DNA of 64,000 bases, taken from assembly GCA_038207565.1 (NCBI GenBank), contig JBBQZQ010000008.1, positions 39,958 to 103,957 of the forward strand, in the 5' to 3' direction. This document shows positions 35,021-45,003 of the stretch, in pieces. Source of the DNA: JALZAI01 sp038207565. GTDB taxonomy: Bacteria > Actinomycetota > Actinomycetes > Mycobacteriales > Jatrophihabitantaceae. A program made the translations under genes and the position numbers. Every line of letters starts with the position of its first letter. The stretch's first letter is position 1. Under the pieces are notes generated by a model. It saw only the letters and a program-made list of their open reading frames with translations, was not told the DNA's origin and did not search any database.

Positions 35021-35442
35021 ATCGTTCTCTTTCTCATTATTCAAACCCCGACGCGGCCAATTTGACGCCACAGCAACTCGACGCACGCTACGGGTGAGAG
35101 GCGCTAATCCCAAACGTCGGCGCACTAGTTGTCACGCGAACCTCACACTGGAAGATCCACCGCCGCCCCTACGCGCCGCGTCGCTATTCGCAGGCGAAAC
35201 GCCTCGACTTTCGTCCCCCAGATCCATCTAATTCGGTAGGCATAGGTGAGTTATGCAGCAGCTGGATCTGCGGATCTCGCCACGCCGCGGCGGTGCACAC
35301 ACTCCGGCACGCGGTTGCGATTTCGTATCACCCGGATAGCGGAGACGGCACATTGAGGTAAGGTCCGAGTCAGTTACGTGGCTCTGTCCTCAGACAGACG
35401 TGACGAGCGCTGAAGCACTGCACCGGTGATCAAGGAGTCAGT
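35021..35442. other. Divergent intergenic region, no recognised feature
   Basis: About 420 bases between the phosphoesterase and DUF6458 starts should hold both promoters. I cannot identify a clear -35/-10 pair, riboswitch or repeat in it. Confidence 0.4.
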
Positions 35443-35691
35443 ATGCGAATTGGTGGCGCTTTGGTCCTGATTGCCATCGGGGCTATTCTCAAGTTCGCCG
35501 TCCACGTGACGGACACTCACGGGTTCGATATCAACACAATCGGGGTCATCCTGATGATTGTCGGTGCCCTTTGGTTGATCGCCGAACTCGTCTATGCCAC
35601 GACCCGTCGACGCACCGACGTCGTTCACCGCACGCCGACGGGAACGACTCAGACGACCTACGCCGAGCCCCCTCCGGATACTCGGTACTGA
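35443..35691 (+). CDS. DUF6458 family small membrane protein
   Basis: The 82-residue product MRIGGALVLIAIGAILKFAV... has two membrane helices (about 3-20 and 30-50), GVILMIVGALWLI, and a polar C-terminal tail with RRRTDVV. This is the standard actinobacterial DUF6458 pattern. Function unknown; such genes are often general-stress-induced. A GAG-rich site precedes the ATG. Confidence 0.85.
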   Translation: MRIGGALVLIAIGAILKFAVHVTDTHGFDINTIGVILMIVGALWLIAELVYATTRRRTDVVHRTPTGTTQTTYAEPPPDTRY

Positions 35692-35902
35692 GCAGCCGGT
35701 GGCCGTCCAGACTAGCAACGCTCGCGCCGATCGACATCTTTCGAGAGAACATGGCGCTCGAAGCTGACGGGTCGCGGTTGTCATCGCCAGGAAGCGCCGG
35801 CGCTGACAGCAAGACGGTTCGGGACGACTTTTGTGTCATCATGCGAGTGGGCACGGCCCTTTCACGCGGTCCAACGGGCGCCGCAAAGATGAGGAGAAGT
35901 TC

Positions 35903-36058
35903 ATGATTATCCTGGGTGTCGTTCTGCTCATCATTGGCTTTATCGCCAAAGTAGCCATCATCTGGACGCTGGGTATCATCGCCATCGTCGTTGGTGCTGT
36001 GCTCGCTCTGCTGGGCATGGCCGGTCGTCAGGTCGGCGGACGTCGCCACTATTTCTGA
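35903..36058 (+). CDS. DUF6131 family small membrane protein
   Basis: The 51-residue product is almost entirely two hydrophobic helices (MIILGVVLLIIGFIAK; TLGIIAIVVGAVLALLG) ending in GRQVGGRRHYF, diagnostic of DUF6131. GAGGAGAAG lies before the ATG at 35903. It follows the similarly small DUF6458 gene by about 210 bases. Function unknown. Confidence 0.85.
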   Translation: MIILGVVLLIIGFIAKVAIIWTLGIIAIVVGAVLALLGMAGRQVGGRRHYF

Positions 36059-36335
36059 CATTTCGGGGCTTTGATTTACCGGACGCGAGCGAATGCGGGA
36101 TAACGCGAGCTGCCGCGCAGTGGGCCGAGTGCGGGTGGCCGGGCAAGCAGCGATGTCACTGCGATTAGCGAAGCTGCCTGGGCTGTGCGCCAGCGCCCTG
36201 CTGAACCCGCAAGGTACTGCTTCATCTTGTTCGACCGGGGTGCTGGTAATTGTTCGTCCAGCACATTGACCAGCGAGTCAGGCCGGTCTGCGGATATGGC
36301 GTCACAGGTACGACCGAGATTTCGGCAGTGACGGC

Positions 36336-36809
36336 ATGACAATCGGTGTCCAGCAGCTCATGCTTGCAGTCGAGCGAACCAAGGATGCATTTCACGAAGC
36401 GGTGTACACCGCCCGCGATGTCGACGCTGCGCTTGCGGTCATCGCAGATGACTGCTCGCTGACCAACCTGCCACTCGGAATCGGTGCCAGCACTGCCGAC
36501 GGCATAGGACGCTACCTCGCCGATGACGTCCTGCCGCACCTGCCCGCCGACCTGACCTTCCGCAAGGTCTCCCGCACGGGGGACAGGTGGAGAGTCGTCG
36601 ATGAAGTGATCATCGGATTCACCCATGACCGCGAACTGCCGTGGCTACTTCCCGCAATTGCAGCAACCCAGCATCGTGTCAGCGTGCTCGCAATCAGTGT
36701 CGTCACCGTACGGCGCGCACGAATCACCAACCACCGCACGCTGTGGGACCACTGCGGTTTGCTGGCTCAGCTACGCCTCAACAAGCCGGACCGGTCAGCT
36801 GCGCGGTGA
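36336..36809 (+). CDS. SnoaL/NTF2-like protein
   Basis: The 157-residue product has an NTF2-like cone fold: an N-terminal helix pair (FHEAVYTARDVDAALAVIADDC), NLPLGIGA, LPHLPADLTFRKVSRTGDRWRVVDEV and FTHDRELPWLLP. It matches a mycobacterial-type SnoaL family with no established reaction. It has no operon partners and a 277-base upstream gap. A binding or isomerase-like role is possible. Confidence 0.75.
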   Translation: MTIGVQQLMLAVERTKDAFHEAVYTARDVDAALAVIADDCSLTNLPLGIGASTADGIGRYLADDVLPHLPADLTFRKVSRTGDRWRVVDEVIIGFTHDRELPWLLPAIAATQHRVSVLAISVVTVRRARITNHRTLWDHCGLLAQLRLNKPDRSAAR

Positions 36810-37125
36810 CAAGAACTCTTCCGGGCACGATTTCGCCCACCCGCGCCGCAGGACGCGCCGGCGTGGCAGGGATCCAACTGCCGGACCTGCTCCACTCCTA
36901 CGCCTGAGGGCCGATCGCGGCCGGCTGCAACGTCGGCGCGGTGCAGTGCGCGCTCGGTCACGCGGCTGCCGCGACCCGTTCGCGGAACGAGCCCGACTCT
37001 GGCCGGCGGCCGAGGGACGCCCCCGCGACGCCGCGAACTCGCGCGACCGTTGTGCGGACAGACTTCGGCGGACCAGTCATGATCAATCGCCTCCAGGGAC
37101 ATACTCTGCCGGCCTTCGGACCGAC
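36810..37125. other. Intergenic stretch, no recognised feature
   Basis: About 316 bases between the convergent SnoaL-like gene and ychF. Open frames here are compositional. I see no RNA or repeat. Confidence 0.4.
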
Positions 37126-38199
<1,074 letters not shown>

Positions 38200-38305
38200 G
38201 GGCCACCAGCCTACGGGTGCGCCGGGGCCCCTCTTGCCATCCGGTGGTGCCGCTCGGTCGCGCGTGCTGCCGAAACTGTCGGACGTGGATGCCACCATCG
38301 CCGGC

Positions 38306-39412
38306 ATGGGGTTGGTCATTGAACTCGTTGCTCTCGCGGTGGGCATCGCGCTCGGTTGGTTGCTTGCCGCACGCCGCAACGCCGACCTCGCACGCACGGG
38401 AACCGGCCTGCGCGACGCGATCGGCGCCGAGGCCGCCGAGGCCCTGGAACGGGTGCAGCAGCAGCTGGTCACTCTCGAACGCGGGCGGGTTGGTGCCGCC
38501 GCGGCACTGGGCGAACAGGTCCGTGCGATGGCGGCTGCATCCGAGCACGTGCGCTCCGAGACGGCCCAGCTGGTGACGGCGCTGCGTGCCCCGCAGGTTC
38601 GCGGCCGGTGGGGCGAGATGCAACTGGAGCGCATCGTCGAGGCCGCCGGCCTGACCGAGCACGTCGACTTCGTCACCCAGGCAACCGCACCGGGAGGCGG
38701 GGCGGTGCAGCGGCCCGATCTCATCGTGCGCCTCACCGGGGGCAAGCAGGTGGTTGTCGATTCCAAGGTCGCATTCAGCGCGTACCTCGAGGCGATGGAG
38801 GCGCGCGACGAGGCCACCCGTGACGCCCGGCTGCGCGCGCACGCCCGGCAGCTGCGCGCCCACGTCGACGCCCTGTCGGCCAAGTCCTACTGGCAGCGCT
38901 TCGCGCCGTCGCCTGAATTCGTGGTGTGCTTCGTTGCGGCCGACTCGTTCCTCGACGCCGCGCTGCGTGTGGACGCCACCCTGCTCGAACATGCCTTCGA
39001 GCGCGACATCGTGCTCGCCACCCCCTCGACCCTCATCGCCCTGCTGCGCACCATCGCCTACACCTGGCGGCAGCAGGCACTCACCGACAACGCCGATGCC
39101 GTGCTGCGGCTCGGCCGCGACCTCTACCGGCGATTGGCGACGATGGGCGCTCACGTCGACAAGCTGGGCCGCAGCCTGAACGCGGCCGTCGGTGCGTACA
39201 ACGACACTGTCGGCTCGCTGGAGAAACGCGTGCTGAGCACGGCCCGACAGATGAACGACCTCGGCGTGGTCCCGCCGTCGAGCCGCCTGGAAGCGGCGCC
39301 GCGCCTCGATGAGACGAATGCCCGGGAGCTGTCCGCCCCCGAGTTCGTCGAGCCCCGGATCGCCAGCTGGCGGGGGTCCGTGGGGCCACACGACCGGGAG
39401 GAGGGCGCCTGA
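38306..39412 (+). CDS. rmuC: DNA recombination protein RmuC
   Basis: The 368-residue product has an N-terminal membrane anchor (MGLVIELVALAVGIALGWLLA), a coiled-coil segment (about 30-100), and the RmuC nuclease-like core: RGRWGEMQLERIVEAAGL, DLIVRLTGGKQVVVDSKVAFSAYL, and FAPSPEFVVCFVAAD. RmuC limits inversions at short inverted repeats. The start at ATG 38306 is set by the anchor. Confidence 0.95.
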   Translation: MGLVIELVALAVGIALGWLLAARRNADLARTGTGLRDAIGAEAAEALERVQQQLVTLERGRVGAAAALGEQVRAMAAASEHVRSETAQLVTALRAPQVRGRWGEMQLERIVEAAGLTEHVDFVTQATAPGGGAVQRPDLIVRLTGGKQVVVDSKVAFSAYLEAMEARDEATRDARLRAHARQLRAHVDALSAKSYWQRFAPSPEFVVCFVAADSFLDAALRVDATLLEHAFERDIVLATPSTLIALLRTIAYTWRQQALTDNADAVLRLGRDLYRRLATMGAHVDKLGRSLNAAVGAYNDTVGSLEKRVLSTARQMNDLGVVPPSSRLEAAPRLDETNARELSAPEFVEPRIASWRGSVGPHDREEGA

Positions 39413-39576
39413 CAGCTGAGAGAACGGTATCGGCCACGCTGGTCGTCGAGCGGCCCTGACCACGTTTCCGGGCGCGTCCCTCGGTTCGCGCCTCAGAAAT
39501 TCGCAGTACCGTGACCGTAACGAGACCTGTGCCCGTCGGCGGCAGGACTGAGTGGGTCGCGGTCGAAAGGAAGCAC

Positions 39577-40212
39577 GTGGCGAATGCACCGAGCAGGTAC
39601 GGATCGCGCCCCGAGGACGGGTGGGGTCCGGCGACGCCGGTGCAGTCCTCCGGAGGCGGCACGCCGGGCGCCTCTGCCGGGGGTTCAGGCGCGCTCGAAC
39701 GAGGATCAGCAGACGGCGGCGGCCCTGCGGCTCGCGGCGGCGCGAGCGGCTCCCCGCAGTACGGCAGCCCCAAGACCGGCCGTTTGGGCGCAACCTCGGC
39801 CTGGGATCGGCTGGCGGCGGTCGGCAAGCCGGTTGACGCCGGTCACGAACGGGGCCTGCCGGGCTGGGCCGCCCTGCTCGTGCTCATCGGCATCGCGGCT
39901 GTCGGCGGCCTGATCGACATGATCAGCGGGACCCACGTACGCGGCGGGGTCAACATCGGGATCGTGGTGGCCTCGATAGTGGCGATCCTGGTGGTCCGCC
40001 GCTCAGGCATGTTCCCGGTCGTCGTCGCTCCGCCCATCGTCTATTCCGTCGCGTCCGGGCTCATGCTCTACATCAGCTCGAACGGCCTCGACGATCGCAA
40101 GGTGCTGATCGACTCCGCCGCGAACTGGCTCGTCTACGGCTTCCCGGCCGTCGCTGCCGCGACTGCGGCGGTGCTGATCATCGCCGGCATCCGGCTGATC
40201 ACCCGCCGGTAG
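39577..40212 (+). CDS. DUF6542 domain membrane protein
   Basis: The 211-residue product has a Gly/Ser/Pro-rich disordered N-terminal half (1-85) and a C-terminal DUF6542 membrane domain with four helices beginning GLPGWAALLVLIGIAAVGGLI and ending VLIIAGIRLITRR. The GTG at 39577 is preceded by AAGGAA. Function unknown. It is convergent with the nei-type gene. Confidence 0.85.
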   Translation: MANAPSRYGSRPEDGWGPATPVQSSGGGTPGASAGGSGALERGSADGGGPAARGGASGSPQYGSPKTGRLGATSAWDRLAAVGKPVDAGHERGLPGWAALLVLIGIAAVGGLIDMISGTHVRGGVNIGIVVASIVAILVVRRSGMFPVVVAPPIVYSVASGLMLYISSNGLDDRKVLIDSAANWLVYGFPAVAAATAAVLIIAGIRLITRR

Positions 40213-40238
40213 GCCGCGCACCGACGCGTACCCGCGAC

Positions 40239-41057
40239 TCAAACCTCGACGGAGCCGCCGCCGGGAGGCTGGCAGTTGGGGCACCAGAACAGATTGCGCC
40301 CCACCAGCACCTGGGTGCGGATCGGCGTCCCACAGACCCGGCACGGTTGACCCGCACGCCGATAGACATAGACCGACTCGGTGCGGGTCAGCCGCCCGCG
40401 CTTGCGGGGAGGGTCCTCGCTACGGATCGTCACGATGCGCCCCCCGCGCACGCCCACCGCCATCAGCGCGACCAGGTCCGCCCACATCGCAGGCCACCGG
40501 CCCGGCGCAAGCGAGCGTCCCGGCAGGAACGGGTCGATCCCGTGGCGGAAGAGCAGCTCGGCGCGGTAGACGTTGCCGATCCCCGCCACGACCTTCTGGT
40601 CCATCAGCAACACGCCGATCGCCGTCTTCGAGCGAGCCACCCGCGCGCCCGCGAGTTCGCCATCGGCATCGCGCCGCAACGGGTCGGGACCGAGCCGCGC
40701 GAGCAGGGCCTTCAGCTCGGCCGGCTCGTAGAGTTCGCACGCCGTCGCGCCACGCAGGTCGGTCCACTGGTCGTTACCGACCAGCCGCAGGCGCAATGCG
40801 CCGCGAGGTTCGGGTGGCGCGCCCGAACCGGTGGTGAACTTGCCGTACAGGCCGAGATGCACGTGCAGCAGCGGTCCGCCGTCGTAGTGGTGCAGTAGGT
40901 GCTTGCCGTAGGCCTCGGTGCGCTTGAGCACCCGCCCGTCGATCAGTGCGGCACCCTCGACGAAACGGCCCTGCGGGCTGCTCGCGTGCACAGCGTGCCC
41001 ACCGAAGAGCTTCTGCTGCTGGCGGGCCAGCCGGTGGATCGTGTGGCCCTCGGGCAC
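40239..41057 (-). CDS. Fpg/Nei family DNA glycosylase/AP lyase
   Basis: The 272-residue enzyme starts (M)PEGHTIHRLA, with the catalytic Pro2/Glu3 of endonuclease VIII. It also has the H2TH region (QKVVAGIGNVYRAELLFRHGI) and a C-terminal zinc finger (CRVCGTPI...WCPNCQ). It removes oxidised bases and nicks abasic sites. PEGHTIHR marks the Nei2-like actinobacterial branch. The GTG start lies directly after the ispH stop. Confidence 0.94.
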   Translation of the reverse strand: MPEGHTIHRLARQQQKLFGGHAVHASSPQGRFVEGAALIDGRVLKRTEAYGKHLLHHYDGGPLLHVHLGLYGKFTTGSGAPPEPRGALRLRLVGNDQWTDLRGATACELYEPAELKALLARLGPDPLRRDADGELAGARVARSKTAIGVLLMDQKVVAGIGNVYRAELLFRHGIDPFLPGRSLAPGRWPAMWADLVALMAVGVRGGRIVTIRSEDPPRKRGRLTRTESVYVYRRAGQPCRVCGTPIRTQVLVGRNLFWCPNCQPPGGGSVEV

Positions 41058-42056
41058 TCAGTTGTCCTGCGCCGCCGGCTGCGGCGCACCCGAGGACCGC
41101 ATCTCGCGCCGTAGCTCCTGTGGCAGGGCGAAGGTCAGGCGTTCCTCGGTGTGGCTGACCTCCTCGAGATCGGCGTAACCGCGGGCGGCCAGCCAGCCGA
41201 CGACGTCCTGCACGAGCACCTCGGGCACCGAGGCGCCGGAGGACAGACCGATGGACGTCACTCCCGACAGCCACGCCTCGTCGATCGCCGCGGCGTTTTC
41301 GACCAGGCGGGCGTCGCGCGCGCCGGCGGCCGCCGCGACCTCGACCATGCGTACCGAGTTGGACGAATTGGCCGAGCCGACGACCAGGAAAAGCTCGACC
41401 TCGGGCGCGATCGTCTTTACTGCAGCCTGCCGGTTCTGCGTGGCGTAGCAGATGTCGTCCGACGGCGGCGCCTGCAGCAGCGGGAACCGGTCACGCAGTG
41501 CGTCCACCGTCTGCATCGTCTCGTCCACCGAGAGCGTCGTCTGCGAGAGCCAGACGACCTTCTCCGGATCGCGGACCGAGACTCCGGACACATCGGCCGG
41601 GCCGTCGACGATGGTGATGTGGTCAGGCGCCTCCCCGCTGGTTCCGACGACCTCCTCATGCCCTTCGTGACCGATCAGCAGGATGTCGTAGTCGTCCTTG
41701 GCGAAGCGCCGCACCTCGTGGTGCACCTTGGTTACCAACGGGCAGGTCGCGTCGATCGCGCGGAGCCCGCGCTCGCGCGCCTGCTCGTGCACCTCAGGGG
41801 CCACGCCGTGTGCGGAGAACACCACGATCGACCCCTGCGGCACCTCGCTGTTCTCCTCCACGAAGATCGCGCCACGCGCCTCGAGGGCCTGCACCACGTG
41901 CAGGTTGTGCACAATCTGCTTGCGGACGTACACCGGTTCGCCGTAGTGCTCGAGGGCGTGTTCGACGGTTTGCACAGCCCGATCGACGCCAGCGCAATAA
42001 CCACGCGGCTTGGCGAGCAGCACTCGCCCACGCATGGGATTTGTTGTGGACGTCAT
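41058..42056 (-). CDS. ispH: 4-hydroxy-3-methylbut-2-enyl diphosphate reductase
   Basis: IspH performs the last step of the MEP pathway to IPP/DMAPP. The three Fe-S cysteines are present: PRGYCAGVDRA (Cys21), DATCPLV (Cys105) and ICYATQNRQ (Cys203), with FSAHGVAP and GHEGHEE. The 332-residue length is normal. It is divergent from the lipid-droplet-type gene and xseA, the same order as around Rv1109c-Rv1110. Confidence 0.97.
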   Translation of the reverse strand: MTSTTNPMRGRVLLAKPRGYCAGVDRAVQTVEHALEHYGEPVYVRKQIVHNLHVVQALEARGAIFVEENSEVPQGSIVVFSAHGVAPEVHEQARERGLRAIDATCPLVTKVHHEVRRFAKDDYDILLIGHEGHEEVVGTSGEAPDHITIVDGPADVSGVSVRDPEKVVWLSQTTLSVDETMQTVDALRDRFPLLQAPPSDDICYATQNRQAAVKTIAPEVELFLVVGSANSSNSVRMVEVAAAAGARDARLVENAAAIDEAWLSGVTSIGLSSGASVPEVLVQDVVGWLAARGYADLEEVSHTEERLTFALPQELRREMRSSGAPQPAAQDN

Positions 42057-42100
42057 GTCTAGCCATGGTACGGATCGGACCGATGGGGCACGCTGGGGTC

Positions 42101-42439
42101 ATGCCGTCGCTGCCCACCCCGTTCCGTGCCGTGCTGGGCGTCGTCGCCGTGGCGCGCGACACCATCAAGGAGCTGCCGGACAAGGCCATCGAGTTCCCGA
42201 TGCTGGCCGTCAGCACCGCACTGCAGATGTCCCTGCGAGCCCAGCAGCGCTACGCCGCGCTCGCCGCGCGCGGCGACGATCTGCTCTCCGGCCAGCGCAC
42301 CACCGAGGAACCGCCGCCGTGGGCACGCTTCGACGACCCTGTGGACGTGTCGTCGCCCGAGGCCGAGGCGCTGCGCCCGAAGACCGTCCATCCCCCGCGC
42401 AACGGCACCCCGTCCGCATTCGACGTGGCCGAGGAGTAG
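42101..42439 (+). CDS. Small protein upstream of xseA (Rv1109c-like, lipid-droplet-associated family)
   Basis: The 112-residue product starts MPSLPTPFRAVLGVVAVARDTIKELPDKAIEFPMLAVS, an amphipathic helical region, followed by a polar tail rich in Pro and Glu. Position between ispH (divergent) and xseA matches the mycobacterial gene annotated as lipid droplet-associated; the function here is unproven. Its TAG overlaps the xseA GTG by one base. An earlier ATG in frame (MVRIG..., 42066) is possible. Confidence 0.7.
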   Translation: MPSLPTPFRAVLGVVAVARDTIKELPDKAIEFPMLAVSTALQMSLRAQQRYAALAARGDDLLSGQRTTEEPPPWARFDDPVDVSSPEAEALRPKTVHPPRNGTPSAFDVAEE

Positions 42440-43629
42440 TGCCGAAGCTGGAGACCTCCCCCGAGTCACCGGTCCCGCTGCGTGTCGTCGCGCTCAAGAT
42501 CGGCGAGTGGATCGCCAAGCTCGGTGAGGTCTGGGTCGAGGGCCAGATCGCGCAACTCAACCGCCGCCCCGGTGTCTCGACGCAATTCCTGACCCTCCGA
42601 GACACCGACGCCAACATCTCGCTCACCGTCACCTGCCCCCGCGCCATCCTCGGCGAGTCGATCGGTGAGGGGTCGCGGGTCGTGCTGCGCGCCCGCCCGG
42701 ACTTCTATCTCGAACGAGGGACGCTGAGCCTGCGCGCCACCGACATCCGGCAGGTCGGTCTCGGCGAGTTGCTCGCCCGCCTCGAACAGCTCAAGCGCCT
42801 GCTCGCCGCAGAGGGCCTGTTCGCCGCGGAGCGAAAGAAGGCTCTGCCGTTCCTCCCGCACACCATCGGCCTGGTCACCGGACGTGCCAGTGCTGCCGAA
42901 CGCGACGTCGTGGAGAATGTTCGGCGCAGGCTGCCCGGCGCCGTGTTCCGCATCGAGAACGTGCCGATGCAGGGCACCGCTGCGGTGACCGAGGTGGTCT
43001 CCGCGCTGCAACGACTCGACGCCGACCCGGACGTCGACGTGATCGTCGTCGCGCGCGGCGGCGGCAGTGTCGAGGACCTGCTGCCCTTCAGCAACGAGGC
43101 GCTCGTACGCGCCGTCTTCGACACACGGACGGCGGTCGTGAGCGCCATCGGGCACGAAACCGATGTCCCCCTGCTCGATCACGTTGCCGACCTCGCCGCG
43201 TCCACCCCGACGGATGCTGCGAAGCGGATCGTGCCCGATCTCGCCGACGAGCTGCGCAGCATCCACGACCTGCGTTCTCGTGCGCGCGATTCGGTGCGCC
43301 GGCGCATCGCCCGCGACGCCGAGCTGATGGCGGGCTTGCCCGAACGGATGCTGGCGGCCGTGCGGGGGCGCGTCGATCGTGAGCGGGCCGACACCGTGGC
43401 ACTGCGGATGCGCAGCCGCCGCCGCCTCGCCGGTTTGTTGGACGGAGCGCACGCAGACCTCGAGCACGTCCGAGCGCGCGTCCGCACGCTCTCCCCGCAG
43501 GCGACGCTGGAACGCGGTTACGCCGTCGTCCGCCGCCCGGACGGGACAGTGGTCCGTTCCCCGGCCGACGCCCGCGGTACCGTGCGGATCCGGGTCGCGC
43601 GCGGCGAGTTCGATGCTGTCGTCCCGTAA
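42439..43629 (+). CDS. xseA: Exodeoxyribonuclease VII large subunit
   Basis: The 396-residue product has an N-terminal OB fold (GEWIAKLGEVWVEGQIAQL; FLTLRDTDANISLTV) and the catalytic domain LVTGRASAAERDV, VIVVARGGGSVEDLLPFSNE and VSAIGHETDVPLLD. A long helical region follows and LERGYAVV is near the C-terminus. The GTG at 42439 overlaps the previous stop (TAGTG). It functions with xseB downstream. Confidence 0.96.
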   Translation: MPKLETSPESPVPLRVVALKIGEWIAKLGEVWVEGQIAQLNRRPGVSTQFLTLRDTDANISLTVTCPRAILGESIGEGSRVVLRARPDFYLERGTLSLRATDIRQVGLGELLARLEQLKRLLAAEGLFAAERKKALPFLPHTIGLVTGRASAAERDVVENVRRRLPGAVFRIENVPMQGTAAVTEVVSALQRLDADPDVDVIVVARGGGSVEDLLPFSNEALVRAVFDTRTAVVSAIGHETDVPLLDHVADLAASTPTDAAKRIVPDLADELRSIHDLRSRARDSVRRRIARDAELMAGLPERMLAAVRGRVDRERADTVALRMRSRRRLAGLLDGAHADLEHVRARVRTLSPQATLERGYAVVRRPDGTVVRSPADARGTVRIRVARGEFDAVVP

Positions 43630-43640
43630 GGTCGGGCGGC

Positions 43641-43820
43641 GTGAGCGAACCGAGCTACGAGGCGGCCCGCGCGGAGCTGCGCGACGTGGTCACCAAGCTC
43701 GAGTCGGGCGGGCAGTCGCTCGAGGAGTCCCTGGCGCTGTGGGAGCGCGGTGAGCAGCTGGCCGACATCTGCCAGAAGTGGCTGGACGGGGCGAGCGCCC
43801 GCCTCGACCAGGTCGAGTGA
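43641..43820 (+). CDS. xseB: Exodeoxyribonuclease VII small subunit
   Basis: The 59-residue product (GTG start at 43641) begins MSEPSYEAARAELRDVVTKLE and contains GGQSLEESLALWERGEQLA, the XseB signature; length is typical. It lies 11 bases after xseA. Its TGA is separated by one base from palindromic repeat copy B, which likely terminates the operon. Confidence 0.93.
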   Translation: MSEPSYEAARAELRDVVTKLESGGQSLEESLALWERGEQLADICQKWLDGASARLDQVE

Positions 43821-43821
43821 G

Positions 43822-43874
43822 CCCGATCGTGGTTCGTTACCCAGTAAGTGCCGGGGTAAAGAACCACGATCGGG
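43822..43874. repeat. Dispersed inverted repeat, copy B
   Basis: Two 21-base arms (left 43822-43842, right 43854-43874) pair with a single mismatch around an 11-base loop. The left arm reads CCCGATCGTGGTTCGTTACC and continues with C. It exactly fills the space between the convergent stop codons of xseB and the EamA gene, so it should work as a two-way terminator. Sequence identity with copies A and C goes beyond what a terminator requires. Confidence 0.9.
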
Positions 43875-44792
43875 TCAGAGCGGGACCGGGCGCCGTAGAT
43901 AGAGTCCGGCGATCGCCGCGAGCAGCAGGGCGGCACCGACCAGCCCGAGCCGGCCGAGTGCCTCGTGCAGCACGAACGCGGCCAGAACCGCGGCGGTGAG
44001 CGGTTCGAGCAGCGTCAGGACGCCCGCCGCCTCGGACGAGGTCGAGCGCAGGCCGAGGTAGAACAACCCGTACGCCACGGCCGTGGGCACGATCCCGATA
44101 TAGACCAGCCACCCGCCGGCTACCGCGTCGTCCGGCCAGAACAGGCCGAGCGGGATCGCCAGGGGAAGCAGCACAAGTGCACCCACCCCGCTGGTCACCC
44201 AGGTCAGCAGCAGCGGATCGCCGTCCTCGGCCAGTCGACGGTTCAGCACGGTCGTGGCGGCATAGCCGAGACCGCTGCCGAACGATGCGAGCAGCCCGAG
44301 CGCGGGATGCGCGGCGTGCTCGGCGGAGCCGGGATGCACGGTGATGAGCGTTAGGCCGCCGATCGCGGCCAGCAGGGTGGCGAGCGACGCCGGGCGGGGC
44401 ATGCGACGCCCGGCCACCGCGGCCGCGACCGTGATCGCCACCGGCGCCACGGCAAGGCTCACAAGCGTGGACACACTGACGCCGACGTCCTGCACCCCGA
44501 CGAAGTAGAGCGCCTGATACCCGCCCAGCCCCGCGCCTGCCAGGACGAGGAACCAGCGGTGCCGGGCGAAGGCTTCCCGGGCCCGACGCAGCCCTGACCC
44601 GCGAAAGACCAGCGCCAGGGCGATCGCGGCGATCGCCAGCCGCAGGCAGCCGATCGGAACAGCGGACAATCCGGACCGGTCGTGGACGATCTGCACGGCG
44701 ACGCCCGTCGTCCCCCACAGCAGCGCAGCACCGCTGACGGCGAGCAGGCCGGCGCGCGATCGCAGGCGGCCGGACGAGAACCGGTCTGACAC
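43875..44792 (-). CDS. EamA/DMT family transporter
   Basis: The 305-residue protein has ten hydrophobic helices in two EamA repeats (VSGAALLWGTTGVAVQ at about 20, ALGLLASFGSGLGYAATTVLNR mid-protein) and ends LLAAIAGLYLRRPVPL. It exports small metabolites such as amino acids; the substrate is unknown. The GTG start at 44792 is the best available. Its TGA abuts repeat copy B. Confidence 0.88.
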   Translation of the reverse strand: MSDRFSSGRLRSRAGLLAVSGAALLWGTTGVAVQIVHDRSGLSAVPIGCLRLAIAAIALALVFRGSGLRRAREAFARHRWFLVLAGAGLGGYQALYFVGVQDVGVSVSTLVSLAVAPVAITVAAAVAGRRMPRPASLATLLAAIGGLTLITVHPGSAEHAAHPALGLLASFGSGLGYAATTVLNRRLAEDGDPLLLTWVTSGVGALVLLPLAIPLGLFWPDDAVAGGWLVYIGIVPTAVAYGLFYLGLRSTSSEAAGVLTLLEPLTAAVLAAFVLHEALGRLGLVGAALLLAAIAGLYLRRPVPL

Positions 44793-45003
44793 GGCCGTTG
44801 CACTCCTCGATCGATCCGGGAACCACTGGGCGTCGAGGAGCGCTGCGCCTCGCTAAGCGCGCGCCCGCCTCAGCGCGGTGGTGGCGGGAGGATCGCGAAG
44901 CAGCCGGTCACGAGCGCGAGACTAGACGATCCGGTGAGGATGGGGCGACCCACTTCCCTTCTGTCTGAAAGGATGGATTTCCGCCCGTGCCGAGAGGAAC
45001 TCC

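Noticed and set aside
34019..35125. Longer start of the phosphoesterase at 35125
   Set aside because: It would bury the signal peptide behind 35 Arg-rich residues; the ATG at 35020 with a GA-rich ribosome site fits secretion.
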